NCBI GenBank assembly: GCA_022821685.1 | Contig: JAJEDD010000032.1 | Location: forward strand, 1 to 64,000 | Reading direction: 5' to 3' | From: Acidimicrobiia bacterium | GTDB lineage: Bacteria; Actinomycetota; Acidimicrobiia; Acidimicrobiales; Aldehydirespiratoraceae | Length of the DNA: 64,000 nucleotides | Shown: piece after piece, positions 1 through 7,852 of the stretch | How the letters are laid out: every line of letters starts with the position of its first letter | Numbering within the stretch: position 1 is the first letter of the stretch | Program-made: the position numbers and the translations under genes | Notes under the pieces: model-generated | The model's input: only the letters and a program-made list of their open reading frames with translations | Databases searched by the model: none | Told to the model about the DNA's origin: nothing

Positions 1-141
1 AAGAGGCCGAGCGAATAGGTGAGCGAATCCGGTTCATACGGGCGAGGCCGTGGCCCGAGCGGCCCGTGAGCGCAGCGAACAAGAGCGGGAAAGACACCCT
101 TGCGACGCAACAGACTCTCACCTATTTGCGCTCGCTCTAAG
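1..141 (+). repeat. Dispersed intergenic repeat, copy A
   Basis: Near-complete copy of a family of about 140 bp seen at many gaps in this window. The left end (GAGGCCGAGCGAATAGGTGAG) and right end (CTCACCTATTTGCGCTCGCTC) are imperfect inverted repeats. Between them lies a highly conserved core containing CCCGAGCGGCCCGTGAGCGC and GAACAAGAGCGGGA. It encodes no convincing protein. The window starts at or just inside its left end, so the true boundary may lie upstream. Confidence 0.8.
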
Positions 142-145
142 AAAC

Positions 146-172
146 ACTCGGAAATACCGAGTACCCCGGTAC
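146..172. promoter_or_regulatory. Two adjacent short palindromes upstream of mazE
   Basis: ACTCGG-aaata-CCGAGT (146-162) is followed directly by GTACC-cc-GGTAC (161-172). MazEF operons are usually autoregulated by the toxin-antitoxin complex binding palindromes upstream. These could be that operator or a terminator of the preceding unit. The distance to the mazE start (about 115 bp) is rather long for an operator. Nothing else is recognisable between the repeat and mazE. Confidence 0.3.
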
Positions 173-288
173 CGATGCAACCCCAGCTCATCCACCATCA
201 ACCACTCACAAGCGGTCTTGCCGCCCACGGTACTGGCGAAACGTGACTACATTGTGATTACAGTATTGGTCTCTACTGGGAGGCAGTG

Positions 289-558
289 ATGGACACAAAG
301 CTGGTGAAGGTCGGCAACTCGAGAGGAGTTCGCCTTCCCAAGTCTCTGTTGGAGGAAGCCGGACTCGAGGAGCTGGTGACCCTCCGGATCGTCGAGGGTG
401 GGCTGCTCGTCGAGCCGCGGGCCGCGGTGAGGTCTGGCTGGTCTGAGGCGGCACGGTCAGGCAGCGAGCGAGGCAACGACAGGGACAGCGATCTGTGGCC
501 GCCGACGCGATTCGATGAGGCTGAGTGGGAATGGGACTCCGCCCGGAATCAGGCGTGA
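289..558 (+). CDS. mazE: MazE-type antitoxin (AbrB/SpoVT domain)
   Basis: Predicted antitoxin of 89 residues. The N-terminal half is a SpoVT/AbrB swapped-hairpin DNA-binding domain, with VKVGNSRGVRLPKSLLEEAG near residues 6-25. The C-terminal half is hydrophilic, rich in Arg/Glu/Asp/Trp, and fits the unstructured toxin-binding tail. GGGAGG at 278-283 sits 5 bases before ATG 289; an in-frame GTG at 286 also exists. Its stop overlaps the GTG start of the next gene (GTGA), the usual coupling for an antitoxin translated just before its toxin. The family normally neutralises MazF and represses its own operon. Confidence 0.85.
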   Translation: MDTKLVKVGNSRGVRLPKSLLEEAGLEELVTLRIVEGGLLVEPRAAVRSGWSEAARSGSERGNDRDSDLWPPTRFDEAEWEWDSARNQA

Positions 559-881
559 CGACGCCGGCACGCGGCGAGGTGCACCTGTGCGTGCTGGATC
601 CGGCCATCGGCTCGGAGATTCGCAAGACCCGACCGGTGCTGGTGGTATCACCCGACGAACTCAACGAACATTGGAGCAGCTGCCTGGTTGCGCCCATGAC
701 CACAGGGAGCCACCCGTACCCGTTCCGAGTCTCATGTACCTTCGACGGAACCAACGGACATGTCGTCGTCGATCAGATCCGCGCCGTGGACAAGACGCGG
801 CTGGTTCGACAGCTCGGGAGACTCTCGCCGTCGGCGATGTCACAGGTCCTGGCAGTGGCCCGCGAGATGTTCGCAGAGTGA
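555..881 (+). CDS. mazF: MazF-type endoribonuclease toxin
   Basis: 108-residue PemK/MazF toxin. Family features are GEVHLCVLDPAIGSEIRKTR-PVLVVS at the N-terminus (the GEV..DP..GsE..K.RPvlVvS pattern) and DQIRAVDKTRL further on. MazF proteins are sequence-specific mRNA/rRNA interferases held inactive by MazE. I start it at GTG 555, which overlaps the mazE stop; an upstream in-frame ATG at 525 would lie inside mazE. Length is normal for the family. A second MazF-like toxin lies at 13982-14311, but the two are only distantly similar. Confidence 0.9.
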   Translation: MTTPARGEVHLCVLDPAIGSEIRKTRPVLVVSPDELNEHWSSCLVAPMTTGSHPYPFRVSCTFDGTNGHVVVDQIRAVDKTRLVRQLGRLSPSAMSQVLAVAREMFAE

Positions 882-973
882 GGTAGCGGCCCGAAAGGCC
901 AGTCATCTTCTATTTCCTCTCGTCGTGTTCGCGCCGGTTGCGGAGGCGTCTACACCCAAACGACTGCGTGCCC

Positions 974-2104
974 TCACTCCTGGGGGAGGAGGTAGATCTT
1001 GCCGCAGTTCTTGCTGAGGGCAGTCTCGAAGGCTTCGGCGGCCTGGCTCATGGGGTACATGTGGGTGACCATGGTGTCGATCCATTGCTGCACTTGCGGG
1101 TCGCACAGCATTCTCAGCAGGCCGCCGCGGTCACGGAAGCGCACGTCGTGGCCGCCGGTCCAGTTGATGTGGCGCTCGATCAGGTCGTTGAGGATGCTCA
1201 GCGAGTAGAGCACCGACCCCTCGTCGTGGCCCAGCGAGTACATCGTGCCGTAGCGGCGCAGTCCGGCCATGCACCGGTCGAGGTAGTAGGGCACGCCGGC
1301 GCACTCGAAGGCCGCGTCGGCGCCCTGCCGCCCGCCGGTGAGGGCGTGGACCTGCTCGAGCCAGTTGTCGTCGTCGGGGTCGATGATGTGCTGCACCCCC
1401 AGCCGGCGGCACAGCTCCATGCGGTACGGATGACGGCCCAGCACCACCACGGTGGCCCCCCGGTACAGGGCGTTCACCACCGCGCCCAGGCCGATGAAGC
1501 CGATCGCGCCGACCAGCACCACGTCGCCCGCCCGCACGCCGGCCTCCTCGGCCGCGGTGTAGGTGCAGCCCAGCAGGCAGTTGGCCGCAGCGGCGTGATG
1601 GAACGACAGGTCGTCGGGCATCAGCTGGATCATGTGCTCGGGCGCCAGCCGGTACCGCACCATGGCGAAGCCGCCCGAGGCGCTGCCGTTGATCTTCTCG
1701 ATGCCGAGCAGGCCCGCTTCGATGTCCTGGGGGGCCATTCCCTCCTCGTAGGACTCATAGGGAATGCCCAGGCAGTGGGTGGGCGACAGGCCCTGGGTGC
1801 ACACGAAGCACCCCTGACAGCTGTTGCCCTGGTAGATGATCACCCGGTCGCCGACACCGAACTGCGACCCCGGCTGAGTCTCCACGATGGTGCCGACCCC
1901 CTCGTGGCCCAGATGCTCGGGGCTGTCGTGCCACTCGAACTGGTGATCGCGGTAGATGCGGCCCTCGTTGCACACCGGTGCCACCGCCACCTCCACGATC
2001 ACGAACCCCGGCCCGGCCACCGGATAGGGCTTGGTGGCCAGAGCCGCGGTCCGTGGCTCGGGGATGGTCAGCACGGTGTTGGTCTTGTCGGGCACGGCGT
2101 TCAA
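974..2104 (-). CDS. Zinc-dependent MDR alcohol dehydrogenase family
   Basis: 376-residue medium-chain dehydrogenase/reductase. Catalytic-zinc ligands appear as C45 (VAPVCNEG) and H67-E68 in GHEGVG. A structural-zinc lobe has four Cys (C96, C99, C102, C111). The Rossmann part carries a nucleotide-binding turn around VLVGAIGFIGLG. The enzyme should oxidise an alcohol or reduce an aldehyde with NAD(P); the substrate cannot be read from sequence. It starts at TTG 2104, overlapping the livF stop by four bases, so it is the last gene of the Liv-type importer operon. Its substrate may therefore be derived from the imported compound (inference). An in-frame GTG three codons in is an alternative start. 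Confidence 0.85.
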   Translation of the reverse strand: MNAVPDKTNTVLTIPEPRTAALATKPYPVAGPGFVIVEVAVAPVCNEGRIYRDHQFEWHDSPEHLGHEGVGTIVETQPGSQFGVGDRVIIYQGNSCQGCFVCTQGLSPTHCLGIPYESYEEGMAPQDIEAGLLGIEKINGSASGGFAMVRYRLAPEHMIQLMPDDLSFHHAAAANCLLGCTYTAAEEAGVRAGDVVLVGAIGFIGLGAVVNALYRGATVVVLGRHPYRMELCRRLGVQHIIDPDDDNWLEQVHALTGGRQGADAAFECAGVPYYLDRCMAGLRRYGTMYSLGHDEGSVLYSLSILNDLIERHINWTGGHDVRFRDRGGLLRMLCDPQVQQWIDTMVTHMYPMSQAAEAFETALSKNCGKIYLLPQE

Positions 2105-2823
2105 TCCTCCAGTGACTCGACGCCCAGGTAGCTGGCGTCGAGCAGGGCCCGGTCGGCCAGCAGATCGGTAGCGGTGCCCTGCATCACCAGGTCGCCGTGG
2201 TTGAGCACGCAGCCGCGGTCGGCCACTTCCAGGGCCAAGTCGACATGCTGCTCCACCAGCAGCACCCCGGCGCCGGTCTCATCGGCGATGCGGCGCACCA
2301 CCGGCATCAGCTCCTCGTAGATCACCGGGGCCAGGCCCAGGCTCATCTCGTCGACCATCATCAGCTTGGGCTCGGCCACGATGGCCCGGGCCAGTGCCAG
2401 CATCTGCTGCTCGCCGCCGCTGAGCAGGCCGGCCCGGCGGTTCAGCAACGGGCCGAGGGCACCGAAGAAGTCCACGGCCCGGTCGATGTCGACCCTGCCG
2501 CTGGTCTTGGCCAGCTGCAGGTTCTCGCGCACGGTCAACTGGTACAGCAGGCCCCGGTTCTCGGGCACATGGATCACACCCCAGCGGGCCACCCGGTGGG
2601 CCTGGCGCAGCCGGGGAACCGCCCGGCCCATGATGGTCACCGAGCCGTTCAGGATCTGGCCCATGCCCGAGACGGTCATCAGTGTGGTGGTCTTGCCCGC
2701 GCCGTTGGGTCCTAGCAGTGCCACCACCTCGCCTGCGTCGACGTGCAGGCTCAGGCCCCGCACCACGGCCACCCCGTCGTAGCCGGCGTCGAGGTTCTCG
2801 ATGGTCAGCAGGCGCGGGCTCAT
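2101..2823 (-). CDS. livF: LivF-like ABC importer ATPase
   Basis: 240-residue ATP-binding subunit of a branched-chain amino acid (HAAT) family importer. Walker A is GPNGAGKT (38-45), the signature is LLSGGEQQM, and Walker B runs into DEMSLGLAP, the LivF hallmark (usually DEPSLGLAP; here Met replaces Pro). It pairs with LivG to drive the LivHM permease at the cytoplasmic membrane. ATG 2823 is preceded by GGGAG at good spacing. Upstream micro-ORFs in a 35-bp tandem repeat end in ATGA on this same start. The stop overlaps the dehydrogenase start. Confidence 0.92.
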   Translation of the reverse strand: MSPRLLTIENLDAGYDGVAVVRGLSLHVDAGEVVALLGPNGAGKTTTLMTVSGMGQILNGSVTIMGRAVPRLRQAHRVARWGVIHVPENRGLLYQLTVRENLQLAKTSGRVDIDRAVDFFGALGPLLNRRAGLLSGGEQQMLALARAIVAEPKLMMVDEMSLGLAPVIYEELMPVVRRIADETGAGVLLVEQHVDLALEVADRGCVLNHGDLVMQGTATDLLADRALLDASYLGVESLED

Positions 2824-2892
2824 GGCTCGACTCCCACCATGACTAGCCGCCGGCTCATCGCCCGGCCCCGCTCATGACTGGTCGCCGCCTCA
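2822..2892 (-). repeat. Two 35-bp imperfect tandem repeats filling the livG-livF gap
   Basis: The whole spacer between livG and livF consists of two diverged 35-bp units. TGAG occurs at exact 35-base steps (2892, 2857, 2822 on the minus strand), each near GGCGGC and a (C/T)AGTCATG. The second unit encodes a micro-ORF of twelve codons starting with ATG at 2858 and ending in ATGA on the livF start. The unit also resembles the end of livG (GTCGAGCC before each TGAG), so it looks like slippage duplication of a gene junction. Confidence 0.6.
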
Positions 2893-3651
2893 CGGCTCGA
2901 CCCCGCTGTGGCCCAGGTAGGCCGCGATTACCTCGGGATCGTTGCGCATGTCGTCGGGGGTTCCCGAGGCGGTCAGCTGACCGAACACCAGCATGTGGAT
3001 GTAGTCGCACACGTTGAGCACCAGGCCCATGTCGTGATCGACCAGCACCATGGTGTAGCCCTGATCGACCAAGTGCCGGAGCTGGGCGCCGAACCAGTCG
3101 GTCTCGGCCTTGTCGAGTCCGGCCGCGGGCTCATCCAGCAGCAGGATCTTGGACGACTCCGCCACCAGGGCCCGACCCACGCCCACCAGCTTGCGCTGAC
3201 CCTGCGACAGCTCGCGGGGCTGGCGCTCGGCGATGTCGCCCAGATTGAGCAGGTCGAGCACCTCGTTGACCCTCGCCGCTCGCTGGCGAGGCCGCAAGTA
3301 GTCGAGCAGCGCGGAACCCACCGTCAGGCGGCGGCTGGCCACGTCGAGGTTGGAGCGCACCGTGATGTCGTCGAAGAGCTCCAGCGTCTGCCAGGTGCGG
3401 GTGAGCCCGGCGTGGGACAGCACATGAGGCGAGCGGCCGAAGACCTCCTCGCCCTCGAGCAGCACCGACCCCTTGGAGTTGTTGGGCAGGAACCCGGTGA
3501 CCGCGTCGATGAAGGTGGTCTTGCCCGCGCCGTTGGGTCCGATCAGCCCGGTGAGCCGACCCCGACGGCATTCCAGCGACACGTCATCCACGGCCACCAG
3601 GCCGCCGAAGCGCACGCTGAGACTGCGGGTGGCGAGAACCGGGTCACCCAT
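2890..3651 (-). CDS. livG: LivG-like ABC importer ATPase
   Basis: 253-residue ATP-binding subunit. It has Walker A GPNGAGKT, signature LSQGQRK, Walker B ILLLDEPAAGLD and the H-loop in LVDHDM. The long segment between Walker A and the signature fits LivG rather than LivF. I start at ATG 3651, which has GGAGG six bases upstream and overlaps the 3' end of the permease gene by eight bases; a longer in-frame start at 3702 lacks this. It acts with LivF on the fused LivHM permease. Confidence 0.92.
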   Translation of the reverse strand: MGDPVLATRSLSVRFGGLVAVDDVSLECRRGRLTGLIGPNGAGKTTFIDAVTGFLPNNSKGSVLLEGEEVFGRSPHVLSHAGLTRTWQTLELFDDITVRSNLDVASRRLTVGSALLDYLRPRQRAARVNEVLDLLNLGDIAERQPRELSQGQRKLVGVGRALVAESSKILLLDEPAAGLDKAETDWFGAQLRHLVDQGYTMVLVDHDMGLVLNVCDYIHMLVFGQLTASGTPDDMRNDPEVIAAYLGHSGVEP

Positions 3652-5875
3652 CGCCGGCCTCCGCCCCGCCGCCGGACACACCCGACGCGGCCGCGGGCTC
3701 ATCAGGTGTCACCGGTGGCTCAACATCGGTTGACTCGCCCGAGACCGCCGGCCCGCGGCCGAATCGGCGACCCAGCCACCCGCCGAGTTGGTGGAACTGC
3801 CGACGCTGGAACCCGTCGATGCCCTCGTTGTTGTAGACGGCAGTGCCGATCAGGAAGAAGCCGGCCACATAGGCGGTGTAGGGCCCCACATCGATCACCC
3901 ACTCGTTGGTCACCACGATCCCGATGCCCTCGGAGAACAGCGTTCCCGCGGTGATGGCCCCGCCGACGGTGCTGATACCGCCGAGGTAGGCGAAGGCCAG
4001 CACGGTCAGCGAGGCGAAGATCCCGAAGGTGTCGGTGCCGTAGGTGCCCAGGTTGAAAGCGATGAGCGCGCCGCCCAGGCCGGCGAAGAAGCTCGATATG
4101 GCGAAGGCCGACAACTTGATGGCGGCCACGTTCACCCCGGCCGCGGCCGCGGCCCGCTCATTGGCCCGCACCGCCAGCATCTGCTCGCCCAGGCGCGACC
4201 GGCGCAGCCGCATCACCGAGATGCAGCACAACGCGCCCACCACCAGCAGGAACAGCCCGTAGCCGCCGGTGGGGATCTTGCCGTCGCCGAAGATGAAGTC
4301 GCTGTTGGGCCCGAACTCGACGCCGAACAGCTCCGGCGGATCGGTGGTCTTGACGCCGCGGTCGAGGCCGAACCATCCGGGGCGCGAGAAGAAGATCTCG
4401 CCCATGGCCAGTCCGCTGGCCAGGGTGACGATGGCCAGGCTGGCGCCGCGGGTGCGCAGCGACGGGACGGCGGCGATCAGGCCGAACCCGACGCCGCATG
4501 CCACCGCCAGCGGCAGCGCCACCGGCAGCGGCATTCCGGCCTGAGTGCCGAACGACGCCACCGAGAAGGCCCCGATCCCGGCCAGCGCCATCTGCATCAG
4601 CGAGATCTGGCCCACATAGCCGGTCACCACCACCAGCGACAGGGCCAAGATCACCCCGATCATCGAGTTCTGCATCCCGGCGCGGTACTGGAACGGCGCG
4701 AACACCGTCAACCAGAACGCCACCGCAAGCAGTGCCCCGTATCCCACCATCCGGCCCCGGGTGATGCGGGGGACGTACGCCTCGGGCAGCCGCTCCACCG
4801 TGAGCGCGCCCCGCGACGGCAGCGACTCGCCTCGGGCCACCATGGCCAGCGCGATCACCACGAAGGGCAGAGCCCGCCGGATGCCGATGTCGGGGATCCA
4901 GTCCCACTCCAGCTCCAAGCGGAACAGCTCCTGGTCGACGATGCCCAGCATCAGGCCCGCAGCCGCGGCAATCACGAACGACGACATCCGCCCGATGAGC
5001 GCCGCGCCCAGCGAGGATATGAGCAGCACGGTGAAGAAGTTCGGGGTCACCCCGGTGATGGGCGCCACCAGAATGCCGACCAGTCCGGCCAGCACCGAGG
5101 CCATCACCCAGCTGACCCCGGCCCCGAAGTCGGCGTTGAAGCCCAGCAGCGTGGTGAACCGCTCGTTCTCGGCTCCGGCCCTGGTGGCGATACCGAAGCG
5201 GGTGTAGCGGAACAGCATCCACAGCCCGGCGGTGATCACGATGACGGTGCCCAGCACCCAGAGGCGGTCCTGGCCGACCCGGGTGCCCAGGATCTCGACC
5301 GGGTCGTTGGGGAAGATCGGCTCGGTCGCCTTGGCCCGGGCACCGAAGCGCAGCACCACCGCGGCCTGCAGGAACAGCATGATCCCGACCGACGCGATCA
5401 CCTTGGCCAGCACCGGGGCGTATCGCAGCGGGCGGAAGATGGCGAAATGGGCGACGAGCCCGAGGACGGCGGCGGTGGCCAGCGCGATCGCCAGCGCGGG
5501 GGCCTTGCCCATCGAGTCGCCCAGGCTGATGAAGGTCGGAAAATCGACGATCTCGATCCCGGCGATGCCCTCGATCGGCGCCAGCGGGTTGGGGATCGGC
5601 GGCACCGGATACTGGCCGGTGCCCACCAGCGACACGTACACGTAGGTGACGTAGGTGGCGATGGCGCCGTGGCCGAAGTTGATGACGCCGGAGGCCCGGA
5701 AGGCCACCACCAGCCCGATGGCCAGCGCGGCGATGATGGCCCCGGAGCCGAGCCCGAACAGCACCGGGTCGAAGAACAGCTCCCGGCGGAGCACGGCACC
5801 GATCATCCAGGCGAGCGCCACCGCGCCGAGAGCAGCCGCGCTGACCCGCTCGGCTGGAGACAGTCTGGCGATCAC
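3644..5875 (-). CDS. livHM: Fused LivH-LivM permease of a branched-chain amino acid-type importer
   Basis: 743-residue polytopic membrane protein. Residues about 30-335 form a LivH-type domain (GVINFGHGAIATY is typical) and about 365-690 a LivM-type domain (GQISLMQMALAGIGAF). In most bacteria these are two separate proteins of about 300 residues each, so this is a gene fusion supplying both membrane halves in one chain. The C-terminal 45 residues are Pro/Glu/Ser-rich and probably disordered. It is followed by overlapping livG. Substrates of this importer family include branched-chain amino acids, amides and urea, so the true ligand is uncertain. Confidence 0.9.
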   Translation of the reverse strand: MIARLSPAERVSAAALGAVALAWMIGAVLRRELFFDPVLFGLGSGAIIAALAIGLVVAFRASGVINFGHGAIATYVTYVYVSLVGTGQYPVPPIPNPLAPIEGIAGIEIVDFPTFISLGDSMGKAPALAIALATAAVLGLVAHFAIFRPLRYAPVLAKVIASVGIMLFLQAAVVLRFGARAKATEPIFPNDPVEILGTRVGQDRLWVLGTVIVITAGLWMLFRYTRFGIATRAGAENERFTTLLGFNADFGAGVSWVMASVLAGLVGILVAPITGVTPNFFTVLLISSLGAALIGRMSSFVIAAAAGLMLGIVDQELFRLELEWDWIPDIGIRRALPFVVIALAMVARGESLPSRGALTVERLPEAYVPRITRGRMVGYGALLAVAFWLTVFAPFQYRAGMQNSMIGVILALSLVVVTGYVGQISLMQMALAGIGAFSVASFGTQAGMPLPVALPLAVACGVGFGLIAAVPSLRTRGASLAIVTLASGLAMGEIFFSRPGWFGLDRGVKTTDPPELFGVEFGPNSDFIFGDGKIPTGGYGLFLLVVGALCCISVMRLRRSRLGEQMLAVRANERAAAAAGVNVAAIKLSAFAISSFFAGLGGALIAFNLGTYGTDTFGIFASLTVLAFAYLGGISTVGGAITAGTLFSEGIGIVVTNEWVIDVGPYTAYVAGFFLIGTAVYNNEGIDGFQRRQFHQLGGWLGRRFGRGPAVSGESTDVEPPVTPDEPAAASGVSGGGAEAGDG

Positions 5876-5898
5876 AAGGCCCGCCTAGAAGCCGCACT

Positions 5899-5972
5899 TG
5901 CGAGGCTGTGGGCTGTGTTGCCCAGGCTTGGGCGGCCCATGAGCGCCGCGAACTAGAGCGGGATACACCATG
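5899..5972 (+). repeat. Degenerate core of the dispersed repeat (copy B)
   Basis: A fragment with the variant core seen in copies F and M: GTGGGCTGTGTTG, a CC(C/A)GG-rich stretch, then GGGCGGCCCATGAGCGC and GAACTAGAGCGGGA. The terminal inverted repeats are not clear. It lies in the gap between the binding-protein gene and the permease gene of the importer operon. Confidence 0.6.
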
Positions 5973-6015
5973 TACCACCGCGAGCGGGCGCTTCCCATGC
6001 GCGATTGCACTGAAT

Positions 6016-6054
6016 CGAGCCTAGCCGGGCCCTTCTGCGGGGCCCGGCTCGACT
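6016..6054 (-). terminator. Strong GC hairpin after the binding-protein gene
   Basis: AGCCGGGCCC (6023-6032) pairs perfectly with GGGCCCGGCT (6040-6049) around a 7-base loop, with weak CGAG/CTCG extension outside. There is no U-tract on the minus strand. It probably attenuates transcription between the abundant binding protein and the downstream permease genes, or stabilises the upstream mRNA end. Confidence 0.55.
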
Positions 6055-6077
6055 CGTCTTCAAGGGGGGCGGGGGCG

Positions 6078-7493
6078 TCAGCCGAGCAGGAAGTTGAGCT
6101 CCGAGAAGTCCAGGAACGTGAATCCGTCGGGAGCGGTCATCTGCCCGTCGGCAACGGTGACCATCAGCGGCGAGGTGTTGCACGCTCCGAGCCACGGATC
6201 GGGTCCGGGACAGCTCACCTCGGGATAGCCGGGAATGTCGCCGCGGGAGTAGGTGCTGAGCGCGGCGAGCACCGACTCGTCGCTGGCATCGGCGCCGCCG
6301 CCCTCGATCAGCAGGTCCCGGGCGATGAAGACTTGGGCCAGCGTCCAGCCGGCCAGGCCCGCGGTCTGCACATCGGTGCCGCCGTAGGTGTCGAGCACCC
6401 GGTTGATCTCGTCGATCTCGGCGCCGCCGTCGACGGTGGGAGCGCTGGACACGATCGGGCCCGACCAGCCGTCCACCGCGCCCGACTCCACCACGTCCTG
6501 GCTCAAGCAGAGGTCGTTGCCGAAGATGAGGCCCTCGTAGCCGACCGTGGCCGTTCCGTTGGCGGCCGCGGTGCACTGGGCGCCGTCGGCCAGCACGAAC
6601 AGCCAGCCGTCGTTGTCGATGTTGGCGGCGGAGACCGGCCCGGTCAGATCAGGCTCGAACCCCAGATAGATGGTCTCGTTGATGGTGATGCCGTTGCTCT
6701 CGCCGATGGCGTACAGGGCCGGCTCGAACGGTGCGATGGCCGGGTCGTCGGCCAGGAACAACGACATGGTCGACACGTCGCGGCGCTGCGAGGCGAACAC
6801 GAAGAACACCTGGGCCAGGCCGGGCAGGCCGGGATCGAAGTTGTAGAGGTTGGGGGTGAGGTAGTCGATGAAGTCGTTGCCCAGTCCGAGGTTGGCCACT
6901 CCGGCCTCGGCCAGGATGGTGCCCGAGGTGATGCTGTTGGACAGGAAGCCGCCGTTGATCACCACATGGATGTCGTCGGCGTTCACGAACTCGTTGGCGC
7001 AGGCGATGTGGGACTCCACCGCGTCGCCGGCGCCGCACACCACCAGCTCGATGGGATGGCCGTTGGCGCCGCCGTGCTCGGCGTTGAAGTAGTCGACGTA
7101 GGCCTGGGCCACTGCGGGCACCTCGGGGAACGACATGAGTTCCTCGACCTGGGCGATCAGCCCGATCTTGACCGGCGCCATCGACTCGTCGGCCATCGCT
7201 GCATCGGAATCGTCCATGGCCTCGTCGGCATGGTCGTCTTCGTGGTCGGCATGATCGTCGTCGGCATGGTCATCGTCAGCATGGTCATCGTCGTGGTCGG
7301 CATGGTCATCATCAGCATGGTCATCGTCGTGATCATCCATGGGCTCCTCCGCCGGCTCTTCGGCGGGCGCGGCGGGGGCGGGCTCAGCCACGGCGGGAGC
7401 ATCGTCAGCGTCGTCGTCGCCGCAGGCAGCCGCCACCAAGGCGAAAGCAAGCAGGACTGCGGCCAGCACCCTCCAACTGGACTTGGTACTCAT
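6078..7493 (-). CDS. LivK-like substrate-binding lipoprotein with a His/Asp-rich linker
   Basis: 471-residue periplasmic-binding protein (Peripla_BP_6 type). Residues 1-23 are a lipoprotein signal ending in LVAAAC (C24). Residues about 25-50 are an Ala/Pro/Glu linker. Residues about 52-95 are a striking run of HADD/HDDD repeats with around ten His and over twenty Asp. The ligand-binding fold follows (VKIGLIAQVEELM onward). A metal-binding linker of this kind is familiar from zinc-binding proteins but unusual in a Liv-type protein. The start has AAGGAGG eight bases upstream. It is the first gene of the operon with the fused permease and LivG/LivF. Confidence 0.88.
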   Translation of the reverse strand: MSTKSSWRVLAAVLLAFALVAAACGDDDADDAPAVAEPAPAAPAEEPAEEPMDDHDDDHADDDHADHDDDHADDDHADDDHADHEDDHADEAMDDSDAAMADESMAPVKIGLIAQVEELMSFPEVPAVAQAYVDYFNAEHGGANGHPIELVVCGAGDAVESHIACANEFVNADDIHVVINGGFLSNSITSGTILAEAGVANLGLGNDFIDYLTPNLYNFDPGLPGLAQVFFVFASQRRDVSTMSLFLADDPAIAPFEPALYAIGESNGITINETIYLGFEPDLTGPVSAANIDNDGWLFVLADGAQCTAAANGTATVGYEGLIFGNDLCLSQDVVESGAVDGWSGPIVSSAPTVDGGAEIDEINRVLDTYGGTDVQTAGLAGWTLAQVFIARDLLIEGGGADASDESVLAALSTYSRGDIPGYPEVSCPGPDPWLGACNTSPLMVTVADGQMTAPDGFTFLDFSELNFLLG

Positions 7494-7648
7494 GGTGTGA
7501 TCCTCCTTCGCGGCTCAAGCACGCGTCTGTGTGTTGATAGTCCGATACTACATATGTTGGCAAGTTTGCGCATGGAGCACTAGTTATATTGCGCGGCTAT
7601 GACTCTGCCACGGATTCTGTGCCAAACTGGCCCATCAGCCTGCGCTTC
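7494..7648. promoter_or_regulatory. Promoter region of the importer operon
   Basis: This AT-richer gap lies between the divergent binding-protein gene (minus) and the regulator gene (plus). It should contain the importer promoter, and an Lrp/AsnC-type regulator is encoded on its other side. CTTGCCA and nearby ATATGT/TAGTAT on the minus strand are candidate promoter elements, but I cannot assign them with confidence. From 7649 onward the gap is filled by repeat copy C. Confidence 0.35.
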
Positions 7649-7790
7649 TTTGAGGCCGAGTGGATTGGTGAGCGGTTCCGGCTCATACGGGCGAGGCCGT
7701 GGCCCGAGCGGCCCGTGAGCGCAGCGAACAAGAGCGGGAATGACCCCGCTGCGACGCGACCGGCTCTCACCCATTCGCGCGCCCGCTTAG
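7649..7790 (+). repeat. Dispersed intergenic repeat, copy C
   Basis: Near-complete copy with left end GAGGCCGAGTGGATTGGTGAG, the intact conserved core and right end CTCACCCATTCGCGCGCCCGC. It ends 60 bases before the regulator start, so it occupies that gene's 5' region and may carry or displace its promoter. Confidence 0.85.
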
Positions 7791-7852
7791 ATATGCACGA
7801 CACTCGCGGCCCAGAACCCAACGGCATGGCCGCCTACGATCATGGCACCGTG

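Noticed and set aside
50-289. Small open frame reading through repeat copy A
   Set aside because: The same PERPVSAANKSG-like peptide appears wherever the repeat core is read; it is repeat-derived and has no RBS or conserved start.
938-2131. Long open frame on the plus strand opposite the alcohol dehydrogenase
   Set aside because: It is the antisense shadow of a clear dehydrogenase gene; high-GC sequence gives many such frames.
3788-5956. 722-codon open frame opposite the LivHM fusion
   Set aside because: Composition is His/Gln/Arg-rich without any family motif, as expected of an antisense shadow of a membrane-protein gene.
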